This document shows positions 11,601 through 22,832 of a stretch of 64,000 nucleotides of DNA, one piece after another. The DNA lies in the NCBI RefSeq assembly GCF_048544455.1, contig NC_133538.1:5672658-5736657 (forward strand), read 5' to 3'. This DNA comes from Silene latifolia (lineage: Eukaryota; Streptophyta; Magnoliopsida; Caryophyllales; Caryophyllaceae). Made by a program: the position numbers and the translations under genes. Every line of letters starts with the position of its first letter. Position 1 is the first letter of the stretch. The notes below the pieces were generated by a model. It saw only the letters and a program-made list of their open reading frames with translations. It was not told the DNA's origin and ran no database searches.

Positions 11601-13337
11601 GTTTTTTTTGTTTGTCTATGCAGTTTGTTGAAAAGTCGTTATCGTCACGACAAATTGGAAATAATGCATATGTCTTCATCGCAAAGGTATATCAATTATC
11701 AAACAATGGATATTTTATAATATACGTTGTTGAGTTTTTGGAGTTTCAACCGCTAGAAGTATTAAGATCAGATTACCTAATAGAATTTTGCTTTCATTCT
11801 CGATTTGGTTAATTGTATACAGAGTATAAAAAAATAAAAATAAAAAAATTATTTTTTTTGGGGAATATACATCAAGAATATGATATGACGGTGCTCAATT
11901 TAGGCGTTATATTTGTAGTCAATACTAATCTAATGTAAAGAGCCCATGGTGTGAGTTTGTTAATTGAATGTGTTTGTCACATAGACACATTTGATTATAT
12001 ATTGTTGTTCTCCCAAGTGTAATATTTTTTTCACATATACTTCTTCAGTCCAAATCATTTATTTACCTTGGTTACAACTTACAAAACATAGGCAAATAAA
12101 TATAAGTGATGACTACTAAGTGTTATACTGTTATATGTGAAAAATTCAATTTCTTTTTGGTGGAACTTTAAAGTTAGAATTTCAAACGAAGTAGAAGAGC
12201 TTAACTTATACAAATTACTATACCTCTTTGTTTAGTCCTACCTGATATTATACGAATAAACCCGTCTTTTAAAAATTATTAAGATGGATATTGCCTCTTA
12301 AATGAGAAATTGTGTTAGAAGACATAGTTCAATAGATTTAAAACTTGAATTAAGCTTAGAAACAATTATTCACATGATCTTAGTTTCAAACCGAGCAATT
12401 ATAAAGTGAAAATTTTACTATAACTTACAAACAAATACCTCAAATCACTCTTGATAGATTAACTCTTACCAAAAAAAATTATGTATCTAAGACCCCTTAA
12501 AACGTTTTATATTATTTACTAACAAAAGTGGAAATTTTAGTATTGGTAGCCCAATTTTCATAAACTGGATTTTAAGAAGAAAATAATTATTTTATGTATC
12601 TAATACTTCACTTGCAAACATTTTTCATTATTTACCGATATTATATACTCCTTAGATCCTAAAAGGAGTCTCATCCAATCACTTAAGCTAATAAAAAAGA
12701 ATACTACAAAAGGAGATTATTAAAACTAATTTGGTGACACTTTCGAGCAATATTAGAAACTCCATCTTTTACGAACCACCTTATAACAAAATAAAGAATA
12801 TAAAATACATCAATTTGACTATATGTTGTAAAAAGAAGCTAGATCCCATGAAAAAACCAAAGACACAGTAGGTTAACCTAAAAATCATTATGAGCTTTAA
12901 GTTTGTGTATTGAGAATGGTGTTTTTCATATTTTACCACTAGCAAGGCTCAAAGTAGCCAAATATTCTCATCGAATGTCCACTTTTGTAAAGATTGTAAA
13001 AATATGAGAAAAGTATACTCATATGAATCCGAACGATTTTACCCATATGTGTTTTGAACGGTCAAGCGTAGTAAACTTTTACGGAACTATCATAGTTTTT
13101 AATGACAGATAACTATCTCTAATAATAGCTTTGCTTTTGGTGGAAAATATTACTGAGAGAAAATTGTGACATGGCTATTACGAATTAATGAAGCAAAAAA
13201 TAAGGAGTCAATTCACATGCTCATCAATCCTAAATATTTGTTCTTGAATTTGCCTTGCAGAATTGATTTTAAAAAACTCTTCAACTTCCTACTCAACGAG
13301 GGTTAAATCATTCAGTTAGGGGTGTTTTTATCATTAA
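11601..13337. other. AT-rich intergenic sequence
   Basis: No frame with protein-like composition. The 66-codon frame at 11612-11812 has no recognisable similarity and no supporting signals. Nothing else was identified in this stretch. Confidence 0.5.
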
Positions 13338-13370
13338 CTAGTTTTATACCCGTGCAAATTGCACGGGGTT
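13338..13370 (-). mobile_element. Helitron 3' terminus beside a helicase remnant
   Basis: On the minus strand the hairpin CCCCGTGCAATTTGCACGGG is followed by TATAAAACTAG and then T. About 180 bases upstream in the same orientation lies the end of a Helitron helicase reading frame (13550-13768). The spacing and orientation are as expected for a Helitron 3' end, which makes this the best supported one in the window. Confidence 0.8.
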
Positions 13371-13549
13371 GTCGTTATTATTGGTTGAAGTAGTGGGGTT
13401 GTTAATAGGATATGCTCTTTAACGGTAATATTAATTTCGGAATTCTGAAAGTACAAAAATAAATTCTCGAAAATTTGAAGAGTTGACAAATTGGAAAGAA
13501 AGAAATACAACAAACAACTATTATAGGGTACAATTATAAGTTAATTGAA

Positions 13550-13768
13550 CTATAGGTTCTCAAAAACTTCTTTATACACTACGCTATTTGTTCTATTGGA
13601 CACGCGTTTATCATTATCGCAAATCAGAATCTTCAATCCCTTTTTGTTTGTGACTCTTGAAATAGCGACATAGAGTTGACCGTGCGTAAACACCTACCTT
13701 TGAAGATAAAGCCCAACATATGCTAGGGACTGTCCCTGACTCTTATTTATTGTCATTGCAAAACACAC
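13550..13768 (-). pseudogene. Helitron Rep/helicase, C-terminal fragment
   Basis: The minus-strand translation carries FAMTINKSQGQSL (helicase motif V region of Pif1-like enzymes) and HGQLYVAISRVT (motif VI), then ILICDNDKRVSNRTN and VVYKEVF before a TAG at 13550-13552. This is the conserved C-terminus of the Helitron RepHel protein, which unwinds and replicates the element by a rolling-circle mechanism. One internal TAG lies between the two motifs near 13695. Nothing of the Rep HUH domain remains nearby, so this is a short relic. Confidence 0.85.
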
Positions 13769-14829
13769 TACTTTTGATAAAATATTTTGTTATATCGACA
13801 CAATAGCCATGTACGTTTTAAACGAATAACTAATTAGTGAATATACAATTAATAGGGAACATGTTTAACATAGGTTTAAAATCGTGCAAATTGCACGCGT
13901 TTGTTTTTTAAAAATTTGTTGCTATAATATGTAAGTATTTTAGATTAATTGTATACTCACTAATTAATTATCTACTTCTAAATTTTATTATCTTTATACA
14001 TAAAATGTTAAAGGTTTTTTTTTTTTTTGGGTGCAAACATAAAACTTAAAAGTAAAGCAGTTAAATCACCCACCTTTTTTGTTTAACAAATTTAATTGCA
14101 ATTGTAAAAATTGAGTTATAAAGTTATAATTAAGACTTTAGATTTGAATTAAAAAATTTATTTGTAATTAACATAAATGATATGTTAGGGTCAATCAACT
14201 GAGTACCAATTGTGCGATATGTCCTCATGTAGTAGATATATGACTTTTTTGTTAGTATATAGTATGCTATGTCCTTTTGACCCGTGCACGTTTCAATCCA
14301 TATAATCAAATTGTTAAATATTCAATCACATACTTAAGAAATCTCATTAAATAAAAAAAATTATAAAAAGTTTGTAAAATATAGCTTTTATAAGGGTAAC
14401 TATTTAATTCACTACATATATATTTGGTTAAAGTACAAAGTTTTTACGTTTTTAGTAATTTCTGTGTAAGACGGTCTCACAGTATATGAATAATCCATTT
14501 TTACTAAAAAAACTTTTTTAGTAATAATAAATGAATGATTTTTTTTTCTAAATTATGACTGTTTAGCAGTGTGAGACTGTTTTATTCTAAAATTTGTGTA
14601 ACATTTTATACATTGCATTTAATTTAACACAAATTCTCATTTAGGACGTATAATATTCGTGCACGTTTAAAATAACAATTTTAAACCGATTTTTATTTCG
14701 TACATACTTCTATTTTATCAAATTATTACATATTCCTTTTTTGGTTTATTAAACCGATTCTTTATGTTTCCTTCCAGGGGTTTATATGTTGGTTACACAT
14801 TATAAATACTCTTTACATTCACATGTAAG
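13769..14829. other. AT-rich sequence with scattered small palindromes
   Basis: A hairpin CGTGCAAATTGCACG near 13883-13897 resembles the Helitron hairpins but lacks CTAG. The words GTAAGACGGTCTCAC (14463-14477) and GTGTGAGACTG (14569-14579) form a loose inverted pair, possibly a small MITE. No genes were seen. Confidence 0.45.
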
Positions 14830-15382
14830 TAGACCTGTCAAAATTCGATCCGACCCGTCCGACCCGTTTTTTTAGGGTTACAAACCCGGTGTTTTCTACC
14901 CGCGGCCCGTTTGACCCGAACCCAAAATAACCCCTTATTTTAGGGTCGAGACCCGACCCGTTGGGTCAAGGGAAAATCATGAATTTTATTAAAAATATTA
15001 ATATTTATATATTATATTTGAAAATATAGTTAAAAAATTATTTTTTATTACTTAAAATTATAAATTCAACCAAAAAGTCAATTTTATATAACTTTTATAA
15101 TATTTTATAATAAAATAATTATTAAAAAAAACTTTATTTTAATAATTATAGCAATATAATTATTTTATATGATGAATTGATTAAAATAATAATTTTAAAT
15201 ATATTTTACTTTTTTTAAAAAAAAATTAAATTAAAAAAATCGTTTAAAAAAGACGTTAAAAATTATTTCTTGACTCATATTCTGACCCTAACCCGACCCG
15301 TGACCCATATGACCCGACCTATATATGACCCGAACCGTATTTGACCCGACCCGTATTCTGCCCGACCCGTTTGACAGGTCTA
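14830..15382. mobile_element. hAT MITE, 553 bp, with the same termini as the hAT element at 1-4014
   Basis: Ends read TAGACCTGTCAAA inwards from both sides (13 bp perfect). The flanks are CATGTAAG (14822-14829) and CATGCAAG (15383-15390), an 8-bp target duplication with one change. Both ends carry GACCCG repeats and the interior is a very AT-rich filler. The right subterminal part shares ATTCTGACCCTAACCCGACC with the transposase-bearing element near 3884, suggesting it was mobilised by that family. Confidence 0.93.
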
Positions 15383-15673
15383 CATGCAAGTGAAGTCATA
15401 AATACCCAAACCAAGAGCAAATGTAAAAATTTTGATGAATAAAAGCGAATATTGTTAATTATTGATGCACGACAAACATGATAATTGTGACCCGTACACG
15501 TTTAAACCAATCTAGCCAAACTGTCAAATATTCAGACCCGTGATATTATCATATTAATATATAATAATTAAAAAGTAAATGATATATAAGACGTGTTATC
15601 TATAAAATTATTATCAAACCCGTCGCATATAAGTATGTGACTCATACTTCATATTTTTTGTTAAAATAATATA

Positions 15674-15881
15674 CTTCCTCTGTCCCGGTCATTTGTTGTC
15701 CTTTTCCATATTGGGGTGTCTCATTGAGTTGTTGTCCTTTCTATTTTAAGAATGAATTTGATGAACAATTTGATCATTCACCCTCAATTTCTTCTACTTG
15801 TCAATTGGTAATTGGCCCCTTCCTTTTTCCTTGATCTTTATGCCAAAATCAAAGGATAACAATTGACCGGAACAGAGAAAG
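15674..15881. mobile_element. Stowaway-type (Tc1/mariner) MITE
   Basis: The left end CTTCCTCTGTCCCGGTCA pairs with the right end TGACCGGAACAGAGAAAG over about 30 bases with a few mismatches. TA flanks both sides (15672-15673 and 15882-15883). Size (208 bp) and the CTYCCTC-like start fit Stowaway elements. Non-coding. Confidence 0.85.
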
Positions 15882-16642
15882 TACTCCGTATAATGTACTA
15901 TCAATAAAGTAATGTATAAAAAAATTATATACATAAAATCATTTATATGCAACAATTGCTGAGTCTAATCTTCATAAACTAATAAATTGAAATTGCACCT
16001 GAGCTATACCTTGACACCTACCATTATTTTTGTTAGACCCTCTAATAAGAAGAAAAAAAGATTAAATGCACTATCACTCCTCATTAAAACCCTATTTACT
16101 TCTTCCTCCGCCGCTCACTATGAAGTCCATATTTTCATCTCTTGTAATTTTTTATCTTTTTCCTCCCCCTCTCTTTAATTACACTTTCCAATATTCTTAC
16201 TTTATTCCAAAAATTAATAATTATTTTAATTACATTATCAATTACTCAATAATAATCTGGACCGTCGTTTGACGGATGATGTGGATCGGGTGAAAAGGGT
16301 GGGATTTCATCCATGAAGATAAGAATTGATAAAATCATTTTTGAATCTTTATGGAGGTCGTTATTGTTGTTAAGAATTACACTTGTTTTAAATACTGTTG
16401 ACTAAATTAATATATGCATTGAAAACATTAAATATGACTTTTTATCATTAATAGGACAATTAAGATTCATAATAACGGGGTTTGAGAAGAGGGTATCACA
16501 AGAATGAGTATTGTAAAGTGAAAAATACGAAAAATAAAAGTTCACATATAATTTTTTTTAAAAAAATTAAACAAAACCATCTTACATGTAAGACTAATTA
16601 ATCAAACATTTAACCAGCTTCCATAACATAGAGTTATACGAG
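15882..16642. other. Intergenic sequence without recognisable features
   Basis: AT-rich DNA. Overlapping frames around 15987-16272 are pyrimidine-rich and lack gene-like features. No terminal repeats or RNA structures were noticed. Confidence 0.5.
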
Positions 16643-17138
16643 TAGGGTTGTAAATGAAAGCCTGCTCGACAAGCCCTCGGTATCGGCTCGGTCAAAGCTC
16701 GACTCGAGATCGGTCAAACTGAGCTCGAGCTCGGGCTCAAACTAAGCTGAGCCCAAAGCGAGCCGAGCTCGAGCACACTAAGGCTCAGCTCGGGAGCTCG
16801 TTTGAGCTCGTTATTTTTAAAATTACTTAATGTTTTTCAACATGTTTACTTAAATTGTATCAATTATAAAATAAATAAATTAAAATATTAGTTTATAAGA
16901 TAAAATTACATAATAATTGTTATTATAAGCTAACAAAAAGATAATATTCTCGTTTGAATTTCAATTTTTAAATCAAAAATTACGTAAACAAAGCTCAGGC
17001 TCGGGTTCGAGCTCGTAAAATATTATATGAGCCGTTCCAAAGCCTTGATTTCAAGAGCTCGGATTCGGGCTCGATCTCGATTTTTACAATATTAGCCGAG
17101 CTCGATCATAGGTAAGCTCGAGCTCGGTTACACCCCTA
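16643..17138. mobile_element. hAT MITE, 496 bp, with GAGCTCG subterminal repeats
   Basis: The ends read TAGGGTTGTAA and, inverted, TAGGGGTGTAA. TATACGAG is repeated exactly on both sides (16635-16642 and 17139-17146), a hAT-type 8-bp target duplication. Dense GAGCTCG/GGCTCG words occupy both subterminal regions and the centre is AT-rich. It has no coding capacity. Confidence 0.92.
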
Positions 17139-17316
17139 TATACGAGAGTCAGTAATATTCTAGGTAAGTACGAAATTATTCTGAAAAATATTTACTTTCA
17201 TTGTTCATCTTTTACCAAAAAAAGTATTATGTGTCTTTTCATGAGTAAGATTTAAAATTTGTCGTACATTTCAATATGTGATTTTCATCAGAAGTCAGAA
17301 CATAATATTACAAGTG

Positions 17317-17346
17317 GCCCGTGCATCGCACGGGCATTAAATCTAG
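17317..17346 (+). mobile_element. Helitron 3' terminus
   Basis: The perfect stem GCCCGTGC-ATC-GCACGGGC is followed by ATTAAATCTAG and then T at 17347. The layout is that of a Helitron 3' end. The body would extend left, into the region holding the hAT MITE at 16643-17138. Confidence 0.68.
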
Positions 17347-17360
17347 TATATAATTAAATG

Positions 17361-17695
17361 AGGTTTTTTTTTCTAATTATACTATTAGCATTAGAATTAG
17401 GAGATAATTAATTATTTATAATTTTTCTATTATAATTAGTAATATAATTTTCCTATTAGAAATGAGAATTAATTAATTATTTTACAATTTTTCTATTAGA
17501 AATAGGAAATAAATTAACAATTTATTAAGGCTTTTTTTCCTAATTATACTATTAGAACTAGGAGATAATAATTATTTAAAAGTTTTCTATTATAATTAGG
17601 AATATGATTTTTCTATTAGAAATGAGAATTAATTAATTATTTTACAATTTTATTATTAGAAACATGAAATAAATTAATTATCTACAATTTATTAA
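17361..17695. repeat. Two tandem ~167-bp AT-rich units
   Basis: The unit beginning near CTAATTATACTATTAG at 17371 recurs at 17543, and internal words such as TTCTATTATAATTAG and AGAAATGAGAATTAATTAAT keep the same spacing. The two copies differ by scattered substitutions and small indels. No function is suggested. Confidence 0.75.
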
Positions 17696-18360
17696 TATTT
17701 ACAAATTATTCATTAGTATTTGTTCAGTTTTTATTAAATTAGAAGAAAAAAAGGCTTTGATATATTTATAATATCCAATTTTATAACAACTTCCGATTAA
17801 AAAAATGAGGTATTATGAGGCTAAAAGGCCCTAGGCCGAACTGGGGTGTGACAAATGTGCAAGCATAATACGTACTACATGGAATTTACTCATGTAAAGA
17901 GTAAAATGAACGCTGAACTATGCCCCTACGTCTTTTGTTATTGCTATTGTCATATTTAATTATACATAATACGAAGTTTTGTCATATGTATTTCTCCTAC
18001 TAATTTTAAAGTTATTTCGCTCACAATACACTTCAACTTTTATTGATTAATTTATTATTATATTATTTACATTCATTTGCCTTATATAAAAGTATATTAA
18101 TCAAAATTTAAATAAGATATTCACAAATTATTGATAAGTACAAAGTTTGATATCTATTTTTCAAGGAGTATTAAAAGATAAAGAAAGTTTCTACTAATTT
18201 GCGAATCGAAATATCATATTATGACAAATGAGTAAATGTTTTGAAAAACTTTATTGTGCGATTGTTTTACAATTTAAAGTAAAAATGGTACCACGAGTAA
18301 TAAAATAAATTTGAATGAGGCTTGAAGGTAAATTAGATACACTTATTATAGAAATATGTA
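17696..18360. other. AT-rich intergenic sequence
   Basis: No coding frames or terminal repeats recognised between the tandem duplication and the next MITE. Confidence 0.5.
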
Positions 18361-18625
18361 CTCCCTCTATACCAGACCAATGGTAACACTTACCTAATAC
18401 GACCGTACCACACCAATGGTAGCATACTATAAATGGGTTATTTTTTCCAATAATACCCTTATATCCTTCTTATATTTACACAAATGCAAAGTAGTGGGCC
18501 TCTCACCAACTAACATTAATCCTTATTATATTAAACTTACTTTCCATATTTGCCCCTACTTTTACCCTTTTTTCTTAAAAATCCCATTTTTTTACCATGT
18601 TACCATTGGTCTGGTATAGAGGGAG
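18361..18625. mobile_element. Stowaway-type (Tc1/mariner) MITE
   Basis: The left end CTCCCTCTATACCAGACCAA and the right end, its perfect inverse TTGGTCTGGTATAGAGGGAG, are flanked by TA on both sides (18359-18360 and 18626-18627). The inverted repeat extends to about 28 bp (ATGGTAAC/GTTACCAT). Size 265 bp. The frame at 18416-18619 lies inside and is accidental. Confidence 0.93.
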
Positions 18626-18818
18626 TATAAGGTTAAGATTCAATTTAAGTAACGATCAACATTAAAAAAAAGTCATGAAAAACACATAAAAGGGTAAGAA
18701 TAGTCTTTCCCTGACATAGTGAAGACCGTCTCTCTCATGCTTTTCTTCTGACAAATTTATATGCATAAAAAAACGGTACTATTCAATTATATGAAGCAAA
18801 TTAATTATTGTTGATGCT

Positions 18819-18822
18819 ATAT

Positions 18823-18871
<49 letters not shown>
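18819..18871. repeat. (TA)n microsatellite, left flank of element A
   Basis: About 53 bases of alternating T and A with one AAA interruption. It abuts element A and matches the (TA)n at 22741, as if A had inserted into a TA repeat. Confidence 0.9.
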
Positions 18872-18874
<3 letters not shown>

Positions 18875-19559
18875 CAGAGATCCGGTGAGTCCAGGGTTTT
18901 AAATGAGTCCGTCCTACTTTTCTGGACCATAGGATCTAAGATAATCAGCGGCTATGATTTAATGAAAAAAAGGACACGTGAGCTACGCTGGGTTGATAAC
19001 CAGCCTTTCATATTTCATCGGAAAAGAAAAAAACACTCTTCCACTCTCTCTCTCACCTCTTGATCCTTCCAGTCTTTCCACTCTTTTAACTTAACAACCT
19101 ACAAAAATCAAAACAAATATGACTTAGATCAAGGATAATATAATCTAGTCTATATCCAGATAACGTCGGCGCATTTCATCATCTAATTCCATGGAAATAT
19201 GTGTTAGGTATTGTATCTTTCTTTTTCGAATTTTTAATTGATCAGGATATCTTTCAGAAATGATTTAGGTATGTTCATAGAAGTGCATTTTGTTTAGCTG
19301 TTCATTCTCTCCGTTATCGCAGTGCCTAATTTCATGGTTTTTCGCTTCAAAATCAATAACTAATCTTCAAACCCTAGAAATCCGTTAGATTTAATTTTTA
19401 TCGTATAATTTTTGTATATGTATCAGAGACTTGATTAACTAATTTCGTGATTTTTTTATTAGCAGAGATACTAAGACTTGAGAATTTCATCTTTTGATTT
19501 TAATCACACTCCGATTGAATCATTTGATGAATGATGCTTATATATTTTGATGTTGAAAC

Positions 19560-19745
19560 TATATTCCGTAATATACACTGGTTGCTAATGTAACATATAC
19601 TTGGTGTTATTATAACATGTATAGGGTTATTACTTCAATATACCTGGAGTACTTGTTATTAAATAGCATATAAAGTTATCGTAACACATACATGGTGTTA
19701 TGGTTATTTTTTATTAGCAGAGATACTAACATTTTCTACAAGTTA
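19560..19745. repeat. Loose GTTAT/GTAACA motif cluster in element A
   Basis: Words such as TGTAACATATAC, GGTGTTATTATAAC, CGTAACACATAC and GGTGTTATGG recur at 20-40 base spacing. They look like diverged members of the same motif family as the better preserved arrays at 20325-20760 and 21060-21560. Confidence 0.5.
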
Positions 19746-20244
19746 CAATAACAAATATCCGTGGTTATTTTTTTAGAGTCACACTCGTTACAATTGTTGT
19801 CTGTAATAATTTTGTTGGTGTTGAACTATGGGCGATGCTTATGTTGGTTCAGAAATACGCAGGAAATGGACAATTATAGATGTGGAATAGATAAGGAATG
19901 CTTATGCCATCATGATATACTCTATAACAGTTTGCACCAAAAAAAAAATATACCCTATAACAGAACCATCGTAAGATAAGTGTGTAAGACTTGGTTATAC
20001 TAAGAAAGTAAGAATTGCCTATTCGTGTTCCTTTGATCTGAAATTTATGTCTAGTTCTTGTGTTTAGATGGAATATATTTGATGAATGCTTACCTTGATT
20101 GTACAGTCTCTTTTAGATGGAATATATTTGATGAAAGCTATTATGTGCGGGATAAGTTCTATACAGATTGCAAAGAGTTGGTTGAACATTTCTTTCTTAT
20201 GGTAGGATGTAAATTACGAGTGGTTAGTTTTAATCGGTTTTGAA

Positions 20245-20314
20245 AGCCAAGTAGCTCAAATGGTAGAGCATTGTGCAATGCACAAGATGTGGGTTCGACT
20301 CCCATGTTGGCCAT
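20245..20314 (+). other. tRNA-like sequence with a shortened anticodon loop
   Basis: The sequence has a D-arm typical of tRNA (TAGCTCAAATGGTAGAGCA) and a T-arm (GTGGG, loop TTCGACT, CCCAT). The acceptor pairs imperfectly (AGCCAAG with GTTGGCC; two mismatches). The anticodon hairpin is TTGTG-CAATG-CACAA, with a 5-base instead of 7-base loop, and the variable region is short. It is therefore unlikely to be a working tRNA gene. A second, inverted copy lies at 20969-21037 in the same element. Confidence 0.55.
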
Positions 20315-20324
20315 TGAATAGAAG

Positions 20325-20760
20325 TGATACATTAAAGACTAACTTGTGTTACGTTAAGAACAAACTAGTGTTACATTAAACACTAACTTGTGTTACTCTA
20401 AGGACATTATACTGTTACATTAAAAACTAACTAGAGTTACTTGCCTTGGCTTTATGGAATTCATGTGCATCAGTTTCTTATCTTAACTAGAGCTTGGCTT
20501 TATGAAATTCACGTTTTCATCAATTTGTGTGACTTAATTGATTGTAAAATTTGAACCTTTGTTAGACTTCTTGAAGGACTTTGAGGCCAAGTTTGGGATC
20601 AAAATTACTTTGTTAGAAATAACTGGGATTTACTAATGTTACAATAAAGACTAACTTATGTTACTCTAAGGACAAATTAGTGTTACAATAAAGACCAACT
20701 TATGTTACTTTAAGGACATATTAGTGTTACATTAGAGACTAGCTAGTGTTACTTGGCTAA
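20325..20760. repeat. GTGTTACATTAAAGACTAACT motif array (element A)
   Basis: Two blocks (about 20325-20455 and 20640-20755) contain GTGTTAC words followed by TTAAAGACTAAC or CTAAGGACA at near-regular ~37-39 base spacing. The blocks are separated by ~180 bases of unrelated sequence. The array is private to element A in this window. Confidence 0.7.
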
Positions 20761-20968
20761 CTAGTTTAGAATGCTGATATTGTCTTTCTTGATCACTAAG
20801 AATGATGCTCCTCTTCTTAACCCATCAACCTGCAAATAATAATGACTTGATAATCACACACTTGAATCTAAAATGGCACAACTCGGTCAATCTAATTCAC
20901 CTAAATGCCACTTGATTCATTGTCAGTTCTCTACCTTTTGAACGCACATTAACATAATCACATTTACT

Positions 20969-21037
20969 CGTCTATGTAGGACTTGAACCCACATCTTGTG
21001 CAATGGCACAATGCTCTACCTTTTGAGCTAATAGACG
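20969..21037 (-). other. tRNA-like sequence, inverted partner of 20245-20314
   Basis: On the minus strand the acceptor stem is perfect (CGTCTAT with ATAGACG). The D-arm is TAGCTCAAAAGGTAGAGCA and the T-arm has GTGGG, loop TTCAAGT and CCTAC. The anticodon hairpin TTGTG-CCATTG-CACAA has a 6-base loop. At about 69 bases it is shorter than a canonical tRNA. It shares the centre (GAGCATTGTG and CACAAGATGTGGGTTC) with the plus-strand copy but has a different acceptor stem, so these are diverged homologues and not a recent duplication. Confidence 0.55.
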
Positions 21038-21059
21038 TTGATTTGCCGCAATTGACTAG

Positions 21060-21560
21060 TACACAACTAGTGTCACTTTAGTAATTACCCAGTGCAACAC
21101 TGAATTTGACGACCTTATTTTTGCACAAAAAAAAAAACAGAGGAACTCCTAATGTTGTACAAGTAAAGCAACAACATTATGAACTTGTGCAAAACAATGC
21201 AAATTCTATGTTACAATAACATCTCATATATGTTCCAATAACAATTATTCTATATTTCAAGAATAATTATTATTCTGTGTTACAATAACAGCTCATATAT
21301 GTTGCAATAACAATTATTCTATGTTACAATAACAGTTATTCTATGTTACAATAAAAGCTCATATATGGTCAATAACAGTTATTCTGAAATTCATGGCGTA
21401 TTCTCAATATTTGAATTACCAGAATCACCTAACTTAAACTACCAGCAAATCTTCACAAACTAGTAAACAATGTTAAGAAGATTAAAGTAACACCACTCTA
21501 CAATCATTGTAACACGGTTACACTATTAGTGTAACACAATTATACCATTAAAATAACAAA
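21060..21560. repeat. TGTTACAATAACA motif array (element A)
   Basis: Repeats of GTTACAATAACA alternate with CTCATATATGTT and ATTATTCTATGTT words at roughly 20-25 base spacing (21190-21380), then diverged GTAACAC words (21485-21560). The longest minus-strand frame overlapping it (21540-21896) is not gene-like. Confidence 0.65.
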
Positions 21561-22736
21561 GTTAAAAAGCACTCGTGCAAATGCACCCAATAATGCATCG
21601 ATTTCGATAATGGAACAAGTAGTCAAGCAAACTCGTGTAGCTATTATACTCTTGTATAGTCCTTGTTCGATCGTTGTACTAAAACCAGTACATATCCTTA
21701 AATTATTGCTCGATCGTTGTACTGAAACGATGAACAAAATTAAAGAAAATAATCTACATTCAACAAGATGAAACGAGTTGTAAATTTTTGTTCTACTGAA
21801 CAAGCAATAATTATGTCCTTCATTCAGTGAAAATAAAGAGACGATTCTTGATTTTAGAATATGCGAGTTTAAGGAATATAAGCAGATTAAACACACGTCA
21901 ATTAATAATCAACTAGAACGAAGAATAATATCAAATACTTCGAAATGAGGTAAAATTGCCTTCGAAAAACAGATTCGATTTAAAAACTTTCTCACAAAGA
22001 TAACGAACTCTGAAACGCTGAATTTCGGGTTTAATATTTAGGCGGATAGACTTAACACAAATTGAAATACAAAAATATTGTAGTACCTGTCTAAAGTCGG
22101 TACCGTACGCACACTATTCTCGCTTTCTTCTTACTCAACTACGCCATCACTCGGATCACTTTGTCCGATTGAAATTAATTAAAAGTATACATCATTATCT
22201 ATTACAAATCAATGCCATTAAGGTAGATCTTAGCCTAATTGTAGCGATATACCACTCATCTTGCCACAATAATTAAAAAATCATCAAATCAAGGATAGCG
22301 GTACTCGAAATCCTCATCAAATAAACAAAACAAATTTGGCAAAATAGAAATTAAAAAAATGACACACCTAAAATCTTGACTCTGAACATTGATAATAGCA
22401 CCACAAACATTGCGGAAATACCGATGACGATCAATTAGAAGTAGCGAACATTTATTGTTGATGGCCATAGAACGCACGAAGTAGTGGAGATTAGGATAAG
22501 GAAAAATTGAAGAGAGAGACAGGAAGAGAGAGAGAGAGAGAGAGAGGGAGTGAGTTGAGAGATCGTAAAAATAACAGGAACAAACTTGGGATAATTAAAT
22601 TATATACACGGTGTTGAAATTACATAATTACCCCTTATTAACACGCACTATATCCATACCGTATGATCTCATTCATCTAACGGTCCAGATTGGTAGGACG
22701 GACTCACCCTAAGAAGCTAGACTCTCATGATCCTAA

Positions 22737-22740
<4 letters not shown>

Positions 22741-22828
<88 letters not shown>
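22741..22828. repeat. (TA)n microsatellite between elements A and B
   Basis: About 88 bases of perfect alternating TA, forming the right flank of element A and the left flank of element B. Peptides of repeating Tyr-Ile read from it are artefacts. Confidence 0.95.

Positions 22829-22832
<4 letters not shown>

Larger units (their letters stand above)
18872..22740. mobile_element. Element A: (TA)n-targeting transposon-like unit, non-autonomous
   Basis: The unit sits between two (TA)n tracts. Its left end contains GAGATCCGGTGAGTCC and GTCCGTCCTACTTTTCTGGA. Its right end, read inverted, contains GGATCATGAG and GTCCGTCCTACCAATCTGGA, so the ends form a degenerate terminal inverted repeat of 50-60 bases with a 22-base core. 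The interior has leader-like pyrimidine-rich sequence (19020-19090), motif arrays with GTGTTAC and TGTTACAATAACA words, and two inverted tRNA-like sequences. No transposase was recognised. Assignment to a Mutator-related, microsatellite-targeting group is inferred from resemblance to element E. Confidence 0.65.

Noticed and set aside
20245..20314. Functional tRNA gene
   Set aside because: Five-base anticodon loop, two acceptor mismatches and short variable region; reported as tRNA-like instead.
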